The position numbers and the translations under genes are program-made. DNA of 64,000 bases. Source: Acidovorax sp. NCPPB 3576 (GTDB taxonomy: Bacteria; Pseudomonadota; Gammaproteobacteria; Burkholderiales; Burkholderiaceae_C). The notes below the pieces were generated by a model. That model saw only the letters and a list, made by a program, of their open reading frames with translations. It made no database searches and was not told the origin of the DNA. Positions 20,114 through 27,174 of this stretch are shown piece after piece (within the stretch, counting starts at the first letter, position 1; the number at the start of each line of letters is the position of its first letter). The stretch lies in the NCBI RefSeq assembly GCF_028473605.1, contig NZ_CP097267.1, positions 4,084,501 to 4,148,500 of the forward strand. Reading direction: 5' to 3'.

Positions 20114-20659
20114 ATGAGCACCAAGCCACTCGCCGAAACCAGCAAGTTTCTCAGTTACGTTCTGCGCCATGAACCCCAATCCATCGGGCTGACCCTGGAT
20201 CGCGAGGGCTGGGCACCCATCGACACATTGATCGCTGCGGCAGCCATGCACGGTCGCGCGCTGGACCGTGCATTGATAGAGCAAGTCGTCGCTACCAGCG
20301 ACAAAAAACGGTTTTCGATTTCGGAAGATGGCTCCAGCATCCGCGCAGTGCAGGGGCACTCCACCCCCACCGTGTCGATCAGCATGCAGGAAAAGACGCC
20401 GCCCGCTGTTCTGTACCACGGCACTGCAACCCGGTTTCTGGAGTCGATCCGCCATCAAGGATTGCTGCCGGGTTCGCGGCACCACGTGCATCTTTCAGAG
20501 GATGCGCAGACGGCGATCAGCGTGGGGCAGCGATACGGGCAGCCCGTGGTGCTCTCCATCGCGTCGGCCACCATGCATGGCCAAGGGCACCAGTTCTATC
20601 AAGCAGAGAATGGCGTCTGGCTCACAGAGGGCGTGCCGGCCCGCTTCATTGGCTTTTGA
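20114..20659 (+). CDS. kptA: Putative RNA 2'-phosphotransferase (KptA/Tpt1 family)
   Basis: The Tpt1/KptA family removes an internal 2'-phosphate from RNA with NAD, giving ADP-ribose 1'',2''-cyclic phosphate. The 181-residue protein shows the N-terminal winged-helix lobe with the catalytic pair in SYVLRHEP (Arg18-His19) and the NAD lobe with YHGTA and HHVHLSED. Bacteria lack fungal-type tRNA splicing, so the natural substrate is unknown. It ends about 130 bases before the left end of the mobile element and is followed by a bidirectional terminator. Confidence 0.92.
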   Translation: MSTKPLAETSKFLSYVLRHEPQSIGLTLDREGWAPIDTLIAAAAMHGRALDRALIEQVVATSDKKRFSISEDGSSIRAVQGHSTPTVSISMQEKTPPAVLYHGTATRFLESIRHQGLLPGSRHHVHLSEDAQTAISVGQRYGQPVVLSIASATMHGQGHQFYQAENGVWLTEGVPARFIGF

Positions 20660-20745
20660 GCAGGCGGTGGTGGCGAACGCCACAGAAAACACCGTTCATC
20701 TCAATTTTTGGGCCCATTGCTAGCGTTGACCGTTTATGAACAGGC

Positions 20746-20779
20746 AACAAAAAAGCGCCCCGGAGGGCGCTATTTTGTT
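20746..20779. terminator. Bidirectional terminator, originally shared by kptA and tRNA-Ser
   Basis: AGCGCCC/GGGCGCT forms a 7-bp stem with a 4-base loop, extended outward by AACAAAA/TTTTGTT with one mismatch. It ends kptA on the plus strand. Read on the minus strand across the element boundary, it lies just after where the tRNA-Ser 3' end would be if the element were absent. Confidence 0.85.
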
Positions 20780-20786
20780 TACTTGC

Positions 20787-20803
20787 TGGCGGAGAGGGTG
20801 GGA
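20787..20803 (+). repeat. attL: direct repeat of the tRNA-Ser 3' end
   Basis: TGGCGGAGAGGGTGGGA is identical to 27035-27051, which is the 3' end (CCA, acceptor and T-arm) of tRNA-Ser. The flanks differ immediately outside the 17 bases. It marks the left end of the integrated element. Confidence 0.9.
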
Positions 20804-20848
20804 CAAACTTTCCCAACCTAGAAAACCTATATAAATCAACTGCTTAGG

Positions 20849-20890
20849 TGGTAGCGGGGTCAAAAATCCTGCTACTAGCACTGCTACCAA
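20849..20890. repeat. GCTACCA motifs at the left end of the element (candidate arm-type sites)
   Basis: TGGTAGC at 20849-20855 is inverted relative to TGCTACCAA at 20882-20890, with a near copy TGCTACTA at 20870-20877. The same octamer occurs twice at the right end (26961-26981). Repeats at both ends of an element are typical of integrase arm-binding sites. This is an inference from pattern only. Confidence 0.45.
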
Positions 20891-20938
20891 TAGCAACCTT
20901 GGGCGTTATACCACACGTGTAACCTTGGAGTTTTTGGT

Positions 20939-21310
20939 TCATTTTTCGGGTTTGCGGAGGGATGCTTCGCCCTTCGCCATTAAGTGCTGATAGGCCTCCT
21001 CCATCAGCAGATTCGCAAGCTCTTTGAGTGCCTCTTTGTGGCCGTCTTTGCCATCGCTGCCCCGCTCGTCCAGGGCCTTGAAAAACTCAGACGGCTGCAT
21101 GCCCAACGCCTTGATTATTTTCAGGATGTTGGCCAATGCCAAATTGTGCTCGCCGCGCTCGATTCCCCCCATGTAGCTGCGGTCTATTCCGCACGTGTCC
21201 CCGAATGCCTCTTGCGAGTAGCCGCGCGCCTTGCGCTGCCGCCTTACCGCTGCGCCAAAAGCCACGAGTTCCGGGGCCTTTTTCCTTGATGTGTCCCTGT
21301 CTTCAACCAT
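20939..21310 (-). CDS. XRE-family HTH transcriptional regulator
   Basis: This 123-residue protein has a Cro/CI-type helix-turn-helix at about residues 15-70 (GAAVRRQRKARGYSQEAFGDTCGIDRSYMGGIERG, then NILKIIKALGMQPSEFF). It has a basic-acidic C-terminal tail with a short amphipathic segment (KEALKELANLLMEEAYQHL). It lies at the left end of the element and is divergent from the exported-protein gene, with 140 bases between them. This fits an autoregulated maintenance or transfer repressor. No partner toxin is adjacent on the same strand. Confidence 0.88.
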   Translation of the reverse strand: MVEDRDTSRKKAPELVAFGAAVRRQRKARGYSQEAFGDTCGIDRSYMGGIERGEHNLALANILKIIKALGMQPSEFFKALDERGSDGKDGHKEALKELANLLMEEAYQHLMAKGEASLRKPEK

Positions 21311-21450
21311 GTTCCCATGGTGTTTTCATGCACTATTTAACACCACGGCAGAAAGTTTCCTTTGATGATGTATATGGTTACCAATGCTTGCTACGATTCC
21401 CCTCGGTAGCGGCGATGTGCCGCCCACAATCTATCCAAAGAGGACTTCTT

Positions 21451-22254
21451 ATGAAAGCACCGGCAGCCCTTGCGCTCGCCTTCGCCCTGACGCTCCCCAG
21501 CATCAGCGCACAAGCTAACGACATTGCCGGGGTCAAGCTCGGTATGTCCATTGCGGAGGCAAAAGCCGCATTCGCAAAACCCGCCAACATGAAGGTCATA
21601 CCTGTTCAAACCGACAGGGTGGAAAGCGGCTTAGCTGGCTGGGTAAACCCAACTCACGATAGCGAATTTGGCAGCCAATGGGGCGGCCCGCCTGATGAGT
21701 TTTTTGCGTTCAAAGGTAATGCAGAGAACGTTTGGTTCATTCAAAAAAATCAGCGTCTGTCAAAGAATGAGAGGTATGCGCAGCAAACCCTTTTGGAAGC
21801 TGTTAGGAAAAAATTCGGCAAAGAGAGCTATATTCGCGGCGAACTGAATGACCGATATGGGACCATTGTTGTTGGCTGGGAATATGACCAAAATGGAAAA
21901 CAATACTTTGGCTCGTATTCAGAGGGTGGAAATTCAATTACGGGCGTGCCTATTATTGCCCCTCCCTGCCGAATGTTTGACCTCAACAGAATTGGGGGCA
22001 ATCGCACCGGAGGAGATAATTTTCTGCCAACACCCATGAAAATATATCCCCCCTCGGATTTCCAGCGTTCATGCAGTCGCGCCTATTACGTTGAATGGAA
22101 TCATGGCGACGGATTGGTCGAAGCGATTGCAATCAGAGCGATAGACTCAGGCGCTATGCTGAAAGCCATTGACGGGAAAAATTCGCGAAATGAAGCGGAT
22201 AGCAAACAAAAGACCCAGCAGCAACTCAGCAAAGGCATAAAGCCAAGCCTGTAA
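21451..22254 (+). CDS. Exported protein of unknown function (element cargo)
   Basis: The 267-residue product has a clear signal peptide (MKAPAALALAFALTLPSISAQA) and a mature part starting NDIAGVKLGMSIAEAKAAF. This opening resembles short periplasmic domains that begin with a GxxLGMS-type helix, but I do not recognise the whole. Two cysteines (PPCRM, QRSCSRAYY) could pair in the periplasm. The tail is polar (NSRNEADSKQKTQQQL). The ATG at 21451 has an AAGAGGAC ribosome site; the frame extends upstream without a better start. It is followed by a terminator-like hairpin at 22390. Confidence 0.7.
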   Translation: MKAPAALALAFALTLPSISAQANDIAGVKLGMSIAEAKAAFAKPANMKVIPVQTDRVESGLAGWVNPTHDSEFGSQWGGPPDEFFAFKGNAENVWFIQKNQRLSKNERYAQQTLLEAVRKKFGKESYIRGELNDRYGTIVVGWEYDQNGKQYFGSYSEGGNSITGVPIIAPPCRMFDLNRIGGNRTGGDNFLPTPMKIYPPSDFQRSCSRAYYVEWNHGDGLVEAIAIRAIDSGAMLKAIDGKNSRNEADSKQKTQQQLSKGIKPSL

Positions 22255-22389
22255 ATGGCTCTCAGCTTGGCCAAATATAATGGCCCAAGCCGGTTTCCTA
22301 TCTGCGAAGGAAGGCAGTTAAAACCCGTTTTACCTGTCAAGGGATGGAACGATGCCAACCCGTTCTCTACCACAGCCTTTAGACCCATT

Positions 22390-22414
22390 ACAGCCCCATT
22401 GCGGGCTGTTTTGT
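22390..22414 (+). terminator. Rho-independent terminator after the exported-protein gene
   Basis: ACAGCCC, a 6-base loop, GGGCTGT and then TTTTGT form a classical intrinsic terminator 136 bases after the stop of the exported-protein gene. Confidence 0.75.
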
Positions 22415-22417
22415 CGT

Positions 22418-22438
22418 GGGAATCGGTCCCCGATTCCC
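22418..22438. repeat. Perfect 9-bp inverted repeat
   Basis: GGGAATCGG-TCC-CCGATTCCC lies directly behind the terminator at 22390. It is followed by AATTTTCC. As a hairpin it is very stable and may be a second terminator or a protein- or relaxase-related site. Confidence 0.6.
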
Positions 22439-22613
22439 AATTTTCCTTTGGCTCGATGGCACAGCCCCGACGCTAGGCCGCAGGCCGACGCAAGGCGGGG
22501 CGTGATAATCGGAGGCCGTCAGGCCGACCCGCTCTAGCGTGCGTATGCACGCCTGTCCCCCTCAATAAATCCCCTCTTCCCCTTTAGGGGGAGAGGGGTT
22601 TATAGAGGGGTTA

Positions 22614-22641
22614 AAGAGAAGAGATAGATATCTCTTCTCTT
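22614..22641. repeat. Perfect 13-bp inverted repeat
   Basis: AAGAGAAGAGATA-GA-TATCTCTTCTCTT is a perfect purine/pyrimidine-biased palindrome with a 2-base centre. It directly follows the imperfect hairpin around 22564-22601. There is no gene start close to it. Confidence 0.8.
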
Positions 22642-22995
22642 CCCCGCGCCCCAGGCGCTCACATACGCGCGAGGGCTTCGCACGATGAAACCCCGCTAAA
22701 AAGCGCTTTACCCTCCCAATGGAGCAATGCCCCCACCTCGGTCTCAATCAGAGCACCGGGAGGCACTATGGCCTGATTGCGGCCCCTTCCCGTCAATGAA
22801 AGCTTCGGACATTCAAAGCCGCGAAATAACTATCCGCTTGGCACAAGCTCACCATGCAATCGAATGCCCAGTTGCGCAAAATCTCTGGTATCAAATAGCG
22901 ATACTTTGGAGCACTTGGTATGATACCGAGAAAACTTATGAAGGCAGTTATTAAGTTCTTCTATAAGATTGGCCACTTTCAAGGCTGCACCGAAA

Positions 22996-24021
22996 ATGAC
23001 ACACCCCAATCCAAAATACATAATCAATATAGATTCCCTAAGACCTGGAGATATTATTCTCACATCTGCCAAAACAGTCATTAGCAAATCCATTCGAATT
23101 GCAACAAAGAGCGATTTTTCTCATGTAATATTCCATGTGCGGGATGGAAGTTGCATGCATGCAGATAGCGGTGGTGTGCACCCTCTAAATTTGCAAAGGT
23201 TTTTACTTGATGAGAAGAATACTGCTGTTGTACTGCGTTTGAAAAATTATGACCAATTTCAAAACGCTATCGCTTTTGCCTGTGATTTTGTTTATGTCGA
23301 TGCAGGAAAAAGCTATTCAACACGCGAAGCATTATTTTCCAAAAAACTCCGAAGTTCAAAAATGCAGCAACGGGAAAATAGGCAATTTTGCTCGCGCCTC
23401 GTTGCTCAGGCTTATGCAGCAGCAGGCATAAATCTTGTCAACAATCCTGACTACTGCTTTCCTAGTGATTTTTCTGATTCCGAGCTTCTAGAATTTGTTG
23501 ACGAATGCATTGAATTGGCGAGTGACGAGCAGATTGCATTCGCCATTTCGGATAGTCCACTGGATTTGCAAAAGCACATGATGAATGAAATAATGGCTTT
23601 TGCTCGGCGGTTATTTGACGCAGACGTGCAAAGCTTTCCTCAGATTGAATTAGCACTGGAAGATAAAAATCTTGCAAAACTAGAAGGGATGCTTGCGAAG
23701 AAAATTGAAGAGACTGGATTTTTATCTTTTGGATTTATTGATGTTGAAAAAAATCCATGGAGATATAACGGCCAGATACTTATGACAGCCGTCAATATAA
23801 GTGACACCAAGAAATTAGAAGCGGCTAGGCGAGAGCTAAAGCTCGCAAAATCTGACGTAAAAAAGTATGAAGCCCTAACAATTCATCATTATTATCGATA
23901 TATGAGCAATGGATTCAAATACGATGAGCAATTTTTTGAGCTTTATAAAAAAATGCATTTTCTCCACTCTGCCAGAAAGATTGCCGCAGATTACGTGATA
24001 GACCTTTTAGGCAATTGTTAA
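22996..24021 (+). CDS. Permuted NlpC/P60-like (YiiX-type) protein, AT-rich cargo gene
   Basis: The 341-residue protein opens with LRPGDIILTSA, then a conserved-looking DFSHVIFH (His43), HADSGGVHPL, and about 90 residues later QFCSRLVAQAYAAAGI (Cys132). His before Cys in this order, with the GDIIL lead-in, is the circularly permuted NlpC/P60 or YiiX-like papain fold, which includes peptidases, acyltransferases and amidases. The C-terminal 200 residues are helical, charged and unrecognised (from SPLDLQKHMMNEIM). It is strikingly AT-rich against both the chromosome and the mob/int genes, which points to a separate origin. A TTG at 22969 could add nine residues. The substrate is unknown. Confidence 0.7.
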   Translation: MTHPNPKYIINIDSLRPGDIILTSAKTVISKSIRIATKSDFSHVIFHVRDGSCMHADSGGVHPLNLQRFLLDEKNTAVVLRLKNYDQFQNAIAFACDFVYVDAGKSYSTREALFSKKLRSSKMQQRENRQFCSRLVAQAYAAAGINLVNNPDYCFPSDFSDSELLEFVDECIELASDEQIAFAISDSPLDLQKHMMNEIMAFARRLFDADVQSFPQIELALEDKNLAKLEGMLAKKIEETGFLSFGFIDVEKNPWRYNGQILMTAVNISDTKKLEAARRELKLAKSDVKKYEALTIHHYYRYMSNGFKYDEQFFELYKKMHFLHSARKIAADYVIDLLGNC

Positions 24022-24464
24022 TATATTTCATTTAGCCAATTATTTTTAGCACATCCTCTAAAAGCGTTTGCCATTACCAATTGGCAACACCCCCAACCCG
24101 AGCCATATCGAACCGTCTGAGGGTATCATGGCTCAATTATGCGACCTTCTCGTCCCCTGGCGTGGCGGTAATCGGCGGGGTATGGGGTGTAACCCCATGG
24201 CAGCGAAGCGGAAGCCGGGGCCGTCGATAAAGCGCTGGCCATGGACGCGTGGCCCATGGCCCAAATATCACCGGACGCACTCCGCGACTTGGTGAACAGC
24301 GGCATTTTGGCTTGTGCCGAAGGCGGCCCCCGGCAGGGGCGAAGGAAGGGTTTTTTTATGCGCAGCGTAAAAAATGCCGTAGTGAGTACACGTAGTGGAC
24401 GGGCCACCCCCGATAAACTTGCTTAAAGCTTGCACGGTGCTATTTTAACCCAAAGGGATAAAAA
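24022..24464. other. 443-base non-coding region upstream of the relaxase, probably containing oriT
   Basis: No well-supported gene is seen; a 61-codon frame at 24241-24426 lacks a ribosome site. MobV systems place oriT directly before the relaxase, so the nick site is most likely in the last 100 bases. Landmarks are AAAAAATGCCGTAGTGA (24369-24385, repeated near the mob 3' end), a short GTGG/CCAC hairpin (24395-24407) and the direct repeat CTTGC-TTAAAG-CTTGC near 24418-24433. The nic position cannot be read with confidence. Confidence 0.35.
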
Positions 24465-25640
24465 ATGGCATACGCGATATTCAGGGTCGAAAAATACAAA
24501 ACCAATCACGCCATCGGCGGCATCATGCGGCACCATCTCCGAGAAGCTCCGGAGGAGGTGGATGGGCTCGACCCGAGCCGCTCCCACCTCAATATAACCA
24601 TCGGCGCAGCCGACCGACCGGCGCTATTCAGGGCGATAAAGGCGCGGATTGCCACAACGACGCGAAAACCGCGCCCCGACGCCAATCGTATTATTGAGAA
24701 TGTCTTTACGGCTTCCCCGGAGTTTTTTGATGGCATGCCTTATGAGAGTCAAAAGACGTATTTACTCCACTGCGTTGATTTTGCAAAAGAGGTTTATGGT
24801 GCTGATAATGTCGTTGGGGCGTATTTGCATTTTGACGAAAAAAGTCCGCATTGCCATGTACTTTGCGTGCCCATTGAGACATCGACCAGGACTACAAAGA
24901 AAAACAGCCGCCACATCACAGCACTCAACGCGGGTCATTATTTGGGTGGTTCTGAAAAGTGCATTAACCTGCAAACCCGCTTTGCTGAGTTCGTCCAGAG
25001 GAAGGGGTACGACCTGAAACGGGGCGAGCCCAAGAGTGAGACCCAAAGGCGGCATGTTCCATTGCGGGAGTATTACGCCGAGATTGCCGCGAGCCATAAG
25101 GCCGCCACTGAATTGCTGGCGCAAGCGGCAAGCGAAGCCAGCGCGACAGCACAGAAGCGGCGGCAGGCGGAGCATGAAATGGGGCGCCTGAAACTCGACC
25201 GGGAGGCCATAGAAGCTGAGCGCGAAGCCATCCAGAAGCGACATACCGAAGCAGATGCGGAATGGAGCCGCGCCCGCGCTGCGAACCAAAAGGCACGGGA
25301 CTATGAGGACAGGGCGCAAAAGCTGGCCCATCAAGGGCTGGCGGGCATCCAGGGCGTGAAGCGCCTTGCAGCAATTGCCAACCGGCCAGAGCTGGCCGGG
25401 ATGTTGGAGCTATTGGCCGAGAATGCCACCGCCCGGGAGCTGTTGGCCCTCTATCAGCATGACCCGAAAATGGCCCTAGTGGTCCAGAACAATGTCGCCT
25501 TGGCCATTGGCATGTCCGACCAAAATCTGGCCCCCAAAACGGGCGATGAAAAAAATGCCGTAGTGATTACGGCATTGAAGGGTTTGAAGCCCCAGGAAGA
25601 TGGCCCCGCCGCATTCGACTGGGGCATGCCAGGCCATTGA
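24465..25640 (+). CDS. MobV-family relaxase (Pre/Mob plasmid recombination type)
   Basis: This is the relaxase that nicks oriT and pilots the strand during mobilisation. The 391-residue protein has the MobV layout: N-terminal MRHHLRE (motif I), HLNITIG, and motif III HFDEKSPHCHV (His122, Asp124, Glu125, His129, His131), which is the HxDExxPHxH metal site. A long coiled-coil-like helix (residues about 205-275, ATELLAQAASEASATAQKRR onward) follows. AAAGGGA before ATG is its ribosome site. Its stop is three bases from the stop of the convergent integrase. Confidence 0.92.
   Translation: MAYAIFRVEKYKTNHAIGGIMRHHLREAPEEVDGLDPSRSHLNITIGAADRPALFRAIKARIATTTRKPRPDANRIIENVFTASPEFFDGMPYESQKTYLLHCVDFAKEVYGADNVVGAYLHFDEKSPHCHVLCVPIETSTRTTKKNSRHITALNAGHYLGGSEKCINLQTRFAEFVQRKGYDLKRGEPKSETQRRHVPLREYYAEIAASHKAATELLAQAASEASATAQKRRQAEHEMGRLKLDREAIEAEREAIQKRHTEADAEWSRARAANQKARDYEDRAQKLAHQGLAGIQGVKRLAAIANRPELAGMLELLAENATARELLALYQHDPKMALVVQNNVALAIGMSDQNLAPKTGDEKNAVVITALKGLKPQEDGPAAFDWGMPGH
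25555..25575. repeat. Perfect 8-bp inverted repeat inside the mob 3' end
   Basis: ATGCCGTA-GTGAT-TACGGCAT lies in the last codons of the relaxase gene. The left arm and spacer, preceded by six A, also occur before the gene at 24369-24385 (17 identical bases). It may be a relic of duplication, or a relaxase- or integrase-related site. Confidence 0.55.
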
Positions 25641-25643
25641 CGG

Positions 25644-26957
25644 CTACATCAGGGCATCGGGGTCGATAAGCCCCCCCATCTCGATGCCCGCCATGGGGTC
25701 GGTGGCTATTTGGACGGTCTGGGCAATCAGGTCCAGCGTTGGGAACACCGACGCAGCCAGTTCGTCGATGCCGATGACCTTCGTATACACGGCCACGTTC
25801 ACGTTGTCGATTTCGTGCCCGGCGAACTGGCAGCGGTGTTCCAAGCTCACTTTGTTTTGCATGAGTTCGTTGTTCACGTACTTGCGCAGGCTATGGAATA
25901 CGAGCTTGTCCCGTGAAATCCGGGCGCTTTCGAGGTTGCGGGCGAACATCTTGCCGACGGCGTTGCCGCTTCCCTTGCCGTCGCGCTCCTTGTACTTGAA
26001 GAGCTTGTCTTCCGCGTTTTCCAGCGTGTCCAGCACGGGCACTATCTGCGCATAGATGTAGGGGTGTAGCGGCACCTCACGGATGCCTGCTTGCGTCTTG
26101 CTATCCCGGATGGTGATGTAAGGCACGCCGTTACGGCTACGCTTGAACTGGCCTTTTTTCAGGGCGGTGATCTCGCCCACGCGGCAGGCCGTGAACAGGC
26201 CCATAAGCACCGCGTTCACATAGTCCGGGGATTTCTCGCGTTGCTCGCGGAAGAAGTCGCCGCCCAGCAAGAGCGCGATTTCGTCGGTTTCAAACGTGGC
26301 CCAACCGCCTTGCAAGCGCTGTTTCTTGGTCAGCAGCGCGCGATTCTCTGCGGGGTTGTCGCCGCGCGTGTAGCCTTGCTTTTTAGCGAAGTTGTACAGG
26401 GCGCGCACGGTGGATATCTTGTTGTCAATGGTGCGGATGCCATTGCCCTTGGCGGCTAGATGTTCCTGGTAGCGCGTGAGGTCGCTTTGCGTGATGCGCG
26501 TGATGGGTGGGTTTTTGAGGAACTTGGCCAGTTCGGTGGTGGTGTTCTCGTACGAGTCGGCAGTGGACTGCTTGACGGATTTGAGCAAGAGGAACTTTTC
26601 CAGCAACTCGCCCAGCTTCAAGGCCGTGGGGTCGTCTGCTGGTGGGGCTACTGTGGCCGGTGCCAGTGTGGGCGCGGGCTGGCCTGCGTGTAGCGCTTTG
26701 AGGGCCTGGATGGCCTCCATCATCCGCTTGTGGTCTTCGTCTCCGTCGGCTTTGAAGATGCCCTTGGATACGTCCATCTCGTAGGTGCTAAGTTCGCTGA
26801 GGTCGGGCTTTTTGTGCATTGTGTTCAACAGAGCTATTGCCCGAATGATAGCTACCCGTTTGTAGCTGGTGCGCAGCGAACGCTTGACCTGCTGGCCATT
26901 GATACGGGTATGGAGGTAGTAGCTGGAACCAAGTAGGTAGATGGGCAAATTGAGCAT
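25644..26957 (-). CDS. int: Tyrosine-recombinase integrase
   Basis: This integrase should catalyse site-specific insertion at the tRNA-Ser 3' end. The 437-residue protein has an N-terminal arm-binding-like part, a SAM-like core-binding domain (residues about 110-200) and the catalytic domain with Arg259 (TACRVGE), His355 and Arg358 (HSLRK), His381 (GHEIDN) and Tyr391 (VAVYTK). It reads away from the tRNA and its start is about 78 bases from attR, the usual position. Two TTGCTACCA motifs lie just upstream of its start. Confidence 0.95.
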   Translation of the reverse strand: MLNLPIYLLGSSYYLHTRINGQQVKRSLRTSYKRVAIIRAIALLNTMHKKPDLSELSTYEMDVSKGIFKADGDEDHKRMMEAIQALKALHAGQPAPTLAPATVAPPADDPTALKLGELLEKFLLLKSVKQSTADSYENTTTELAKFLKNPPITRITQSDLTRYQEHLAAKGNGIRTIDNKISTVRALYNFAKKQGYTRGDNPAENRALLTKKQRLQGGWATFETDEIALLLGGDFFREQREKSPDYVNAVLMGLFTACRVGEITALKKGQFKRSRNGVPYITIRDSKTQAGIREVPLHPYIYAQIVPVLDTLENAEDKLFKYKERDGKGSGNAVGKMFARNLESARISRDKLVFHSLRKYVNNELMQNKVSLEHRCQFAGHEIDNVNVAVYTKVIGIDELAASVFPTLDLIAQTVQIATDPMAGIEMGGLIDPDALM

Positions 26958-26960
26958 GAA

Positions 26961-26981
26961 TTGCTACCAAATTTGCTACCA
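26961..26981 (+). repeat. Tandem TTGCTACCA motifs (candidate arm-type sites or int operator)
   Basis: TTGCTACCA occurs at 26961-26969 and 26973-26981, 12 bases apart, immediately upstream of the integrase start and about 55 bases from attR. Matching motifs occur at the left end (20849-20890). Confidence 0.5.
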
Positions 26982-26991
26982 CCCTCAAAGC

Positions 26992-27028
26992 AAAAAGCCT
27001 CGTAAGTCGTTGACTTACAAGGCTTTTT
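26992..27028. terminator. Element-borne terminator behind tRNA-Ser
   Basis: AAAAAGCCT-CGTAAGTC pairs with GACTTACA-AGGCTTTTT around a GTT loop, giving 17 bp with one mismatch. It ends in T-runs on both strands. On the minus strand it lies seven bases after the tRNA 3' end, so it ends the tRNA transcript and shields the integrase promoter. Confidence 0.85.
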
Positions 27029-27034
27029 CCGTTT

Positions 27035-27124
<90 letters not shown>

Positions 27125-27174
27125 TGTGTGTCGAAGCCGGGATTCTAGCAGGAAGTTTGGCCCCTCCAGGCGGC

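Larger units (their letters stand above)
22255..22995. other. 741-base non-coding, hairpin-rich block
   Basis: No convincing gene lies between the exported protein and the NlpC-like gene. At least seven inverted repeats were read here: 22265-22290 (GCTTGG...CCAAGC), 22390-22409, 22418-22438 (9-bp perfect stem), 22537-22552 (GCGTGC/GCACGC), about 22564-22601 (imperfect, around CCCCTCT/AGAGGGG), 22614-22641 (13-bp perfect) and 22745-22779 (CAATCAG/CTGATTG). There are also direct repeats AGGCCG(t)CAGGCCGAC at 22475 and 22513. A small open frame at 22727-22954 has no support. The block could hold a structured RNA, a conversion or transfer origin, or regulatory sites. Confidence 0.6.

Noticed and set aside
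20939..22254. A toxin-antitoxin pair made of the XRE regulator and the exported protein
   Set aside because: The genes are divergent, and the second has a signal peptide and no toxin-like feature. This does not fit a type II pair.
22727..22954. A 75-codon frame before the NlpC-like gene
   Set aside because: It has no ribosome site or recognisable content and crosses an inverted repeat. It is not supported as a gene.
24241..24426. A 61-codon frame before the relaxase
   Set aside because: It has a poor start context and lies over the expected oriT region. A tiny accessory protein cannot be excluded but is not supported.
22255..24464. A retron or other reverse-transcriptase system linked to the hairpin block
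   Set aside because: No reverse transcriptase motif (YxDD) was found in any frame of the element.
20849..26981. Repeated GCTACCA motifs as a CRISPR array
   Set aside because: The repeats are only 7-9 bases, irregularly spaced and at the two ends of an element. No cas genes are present.
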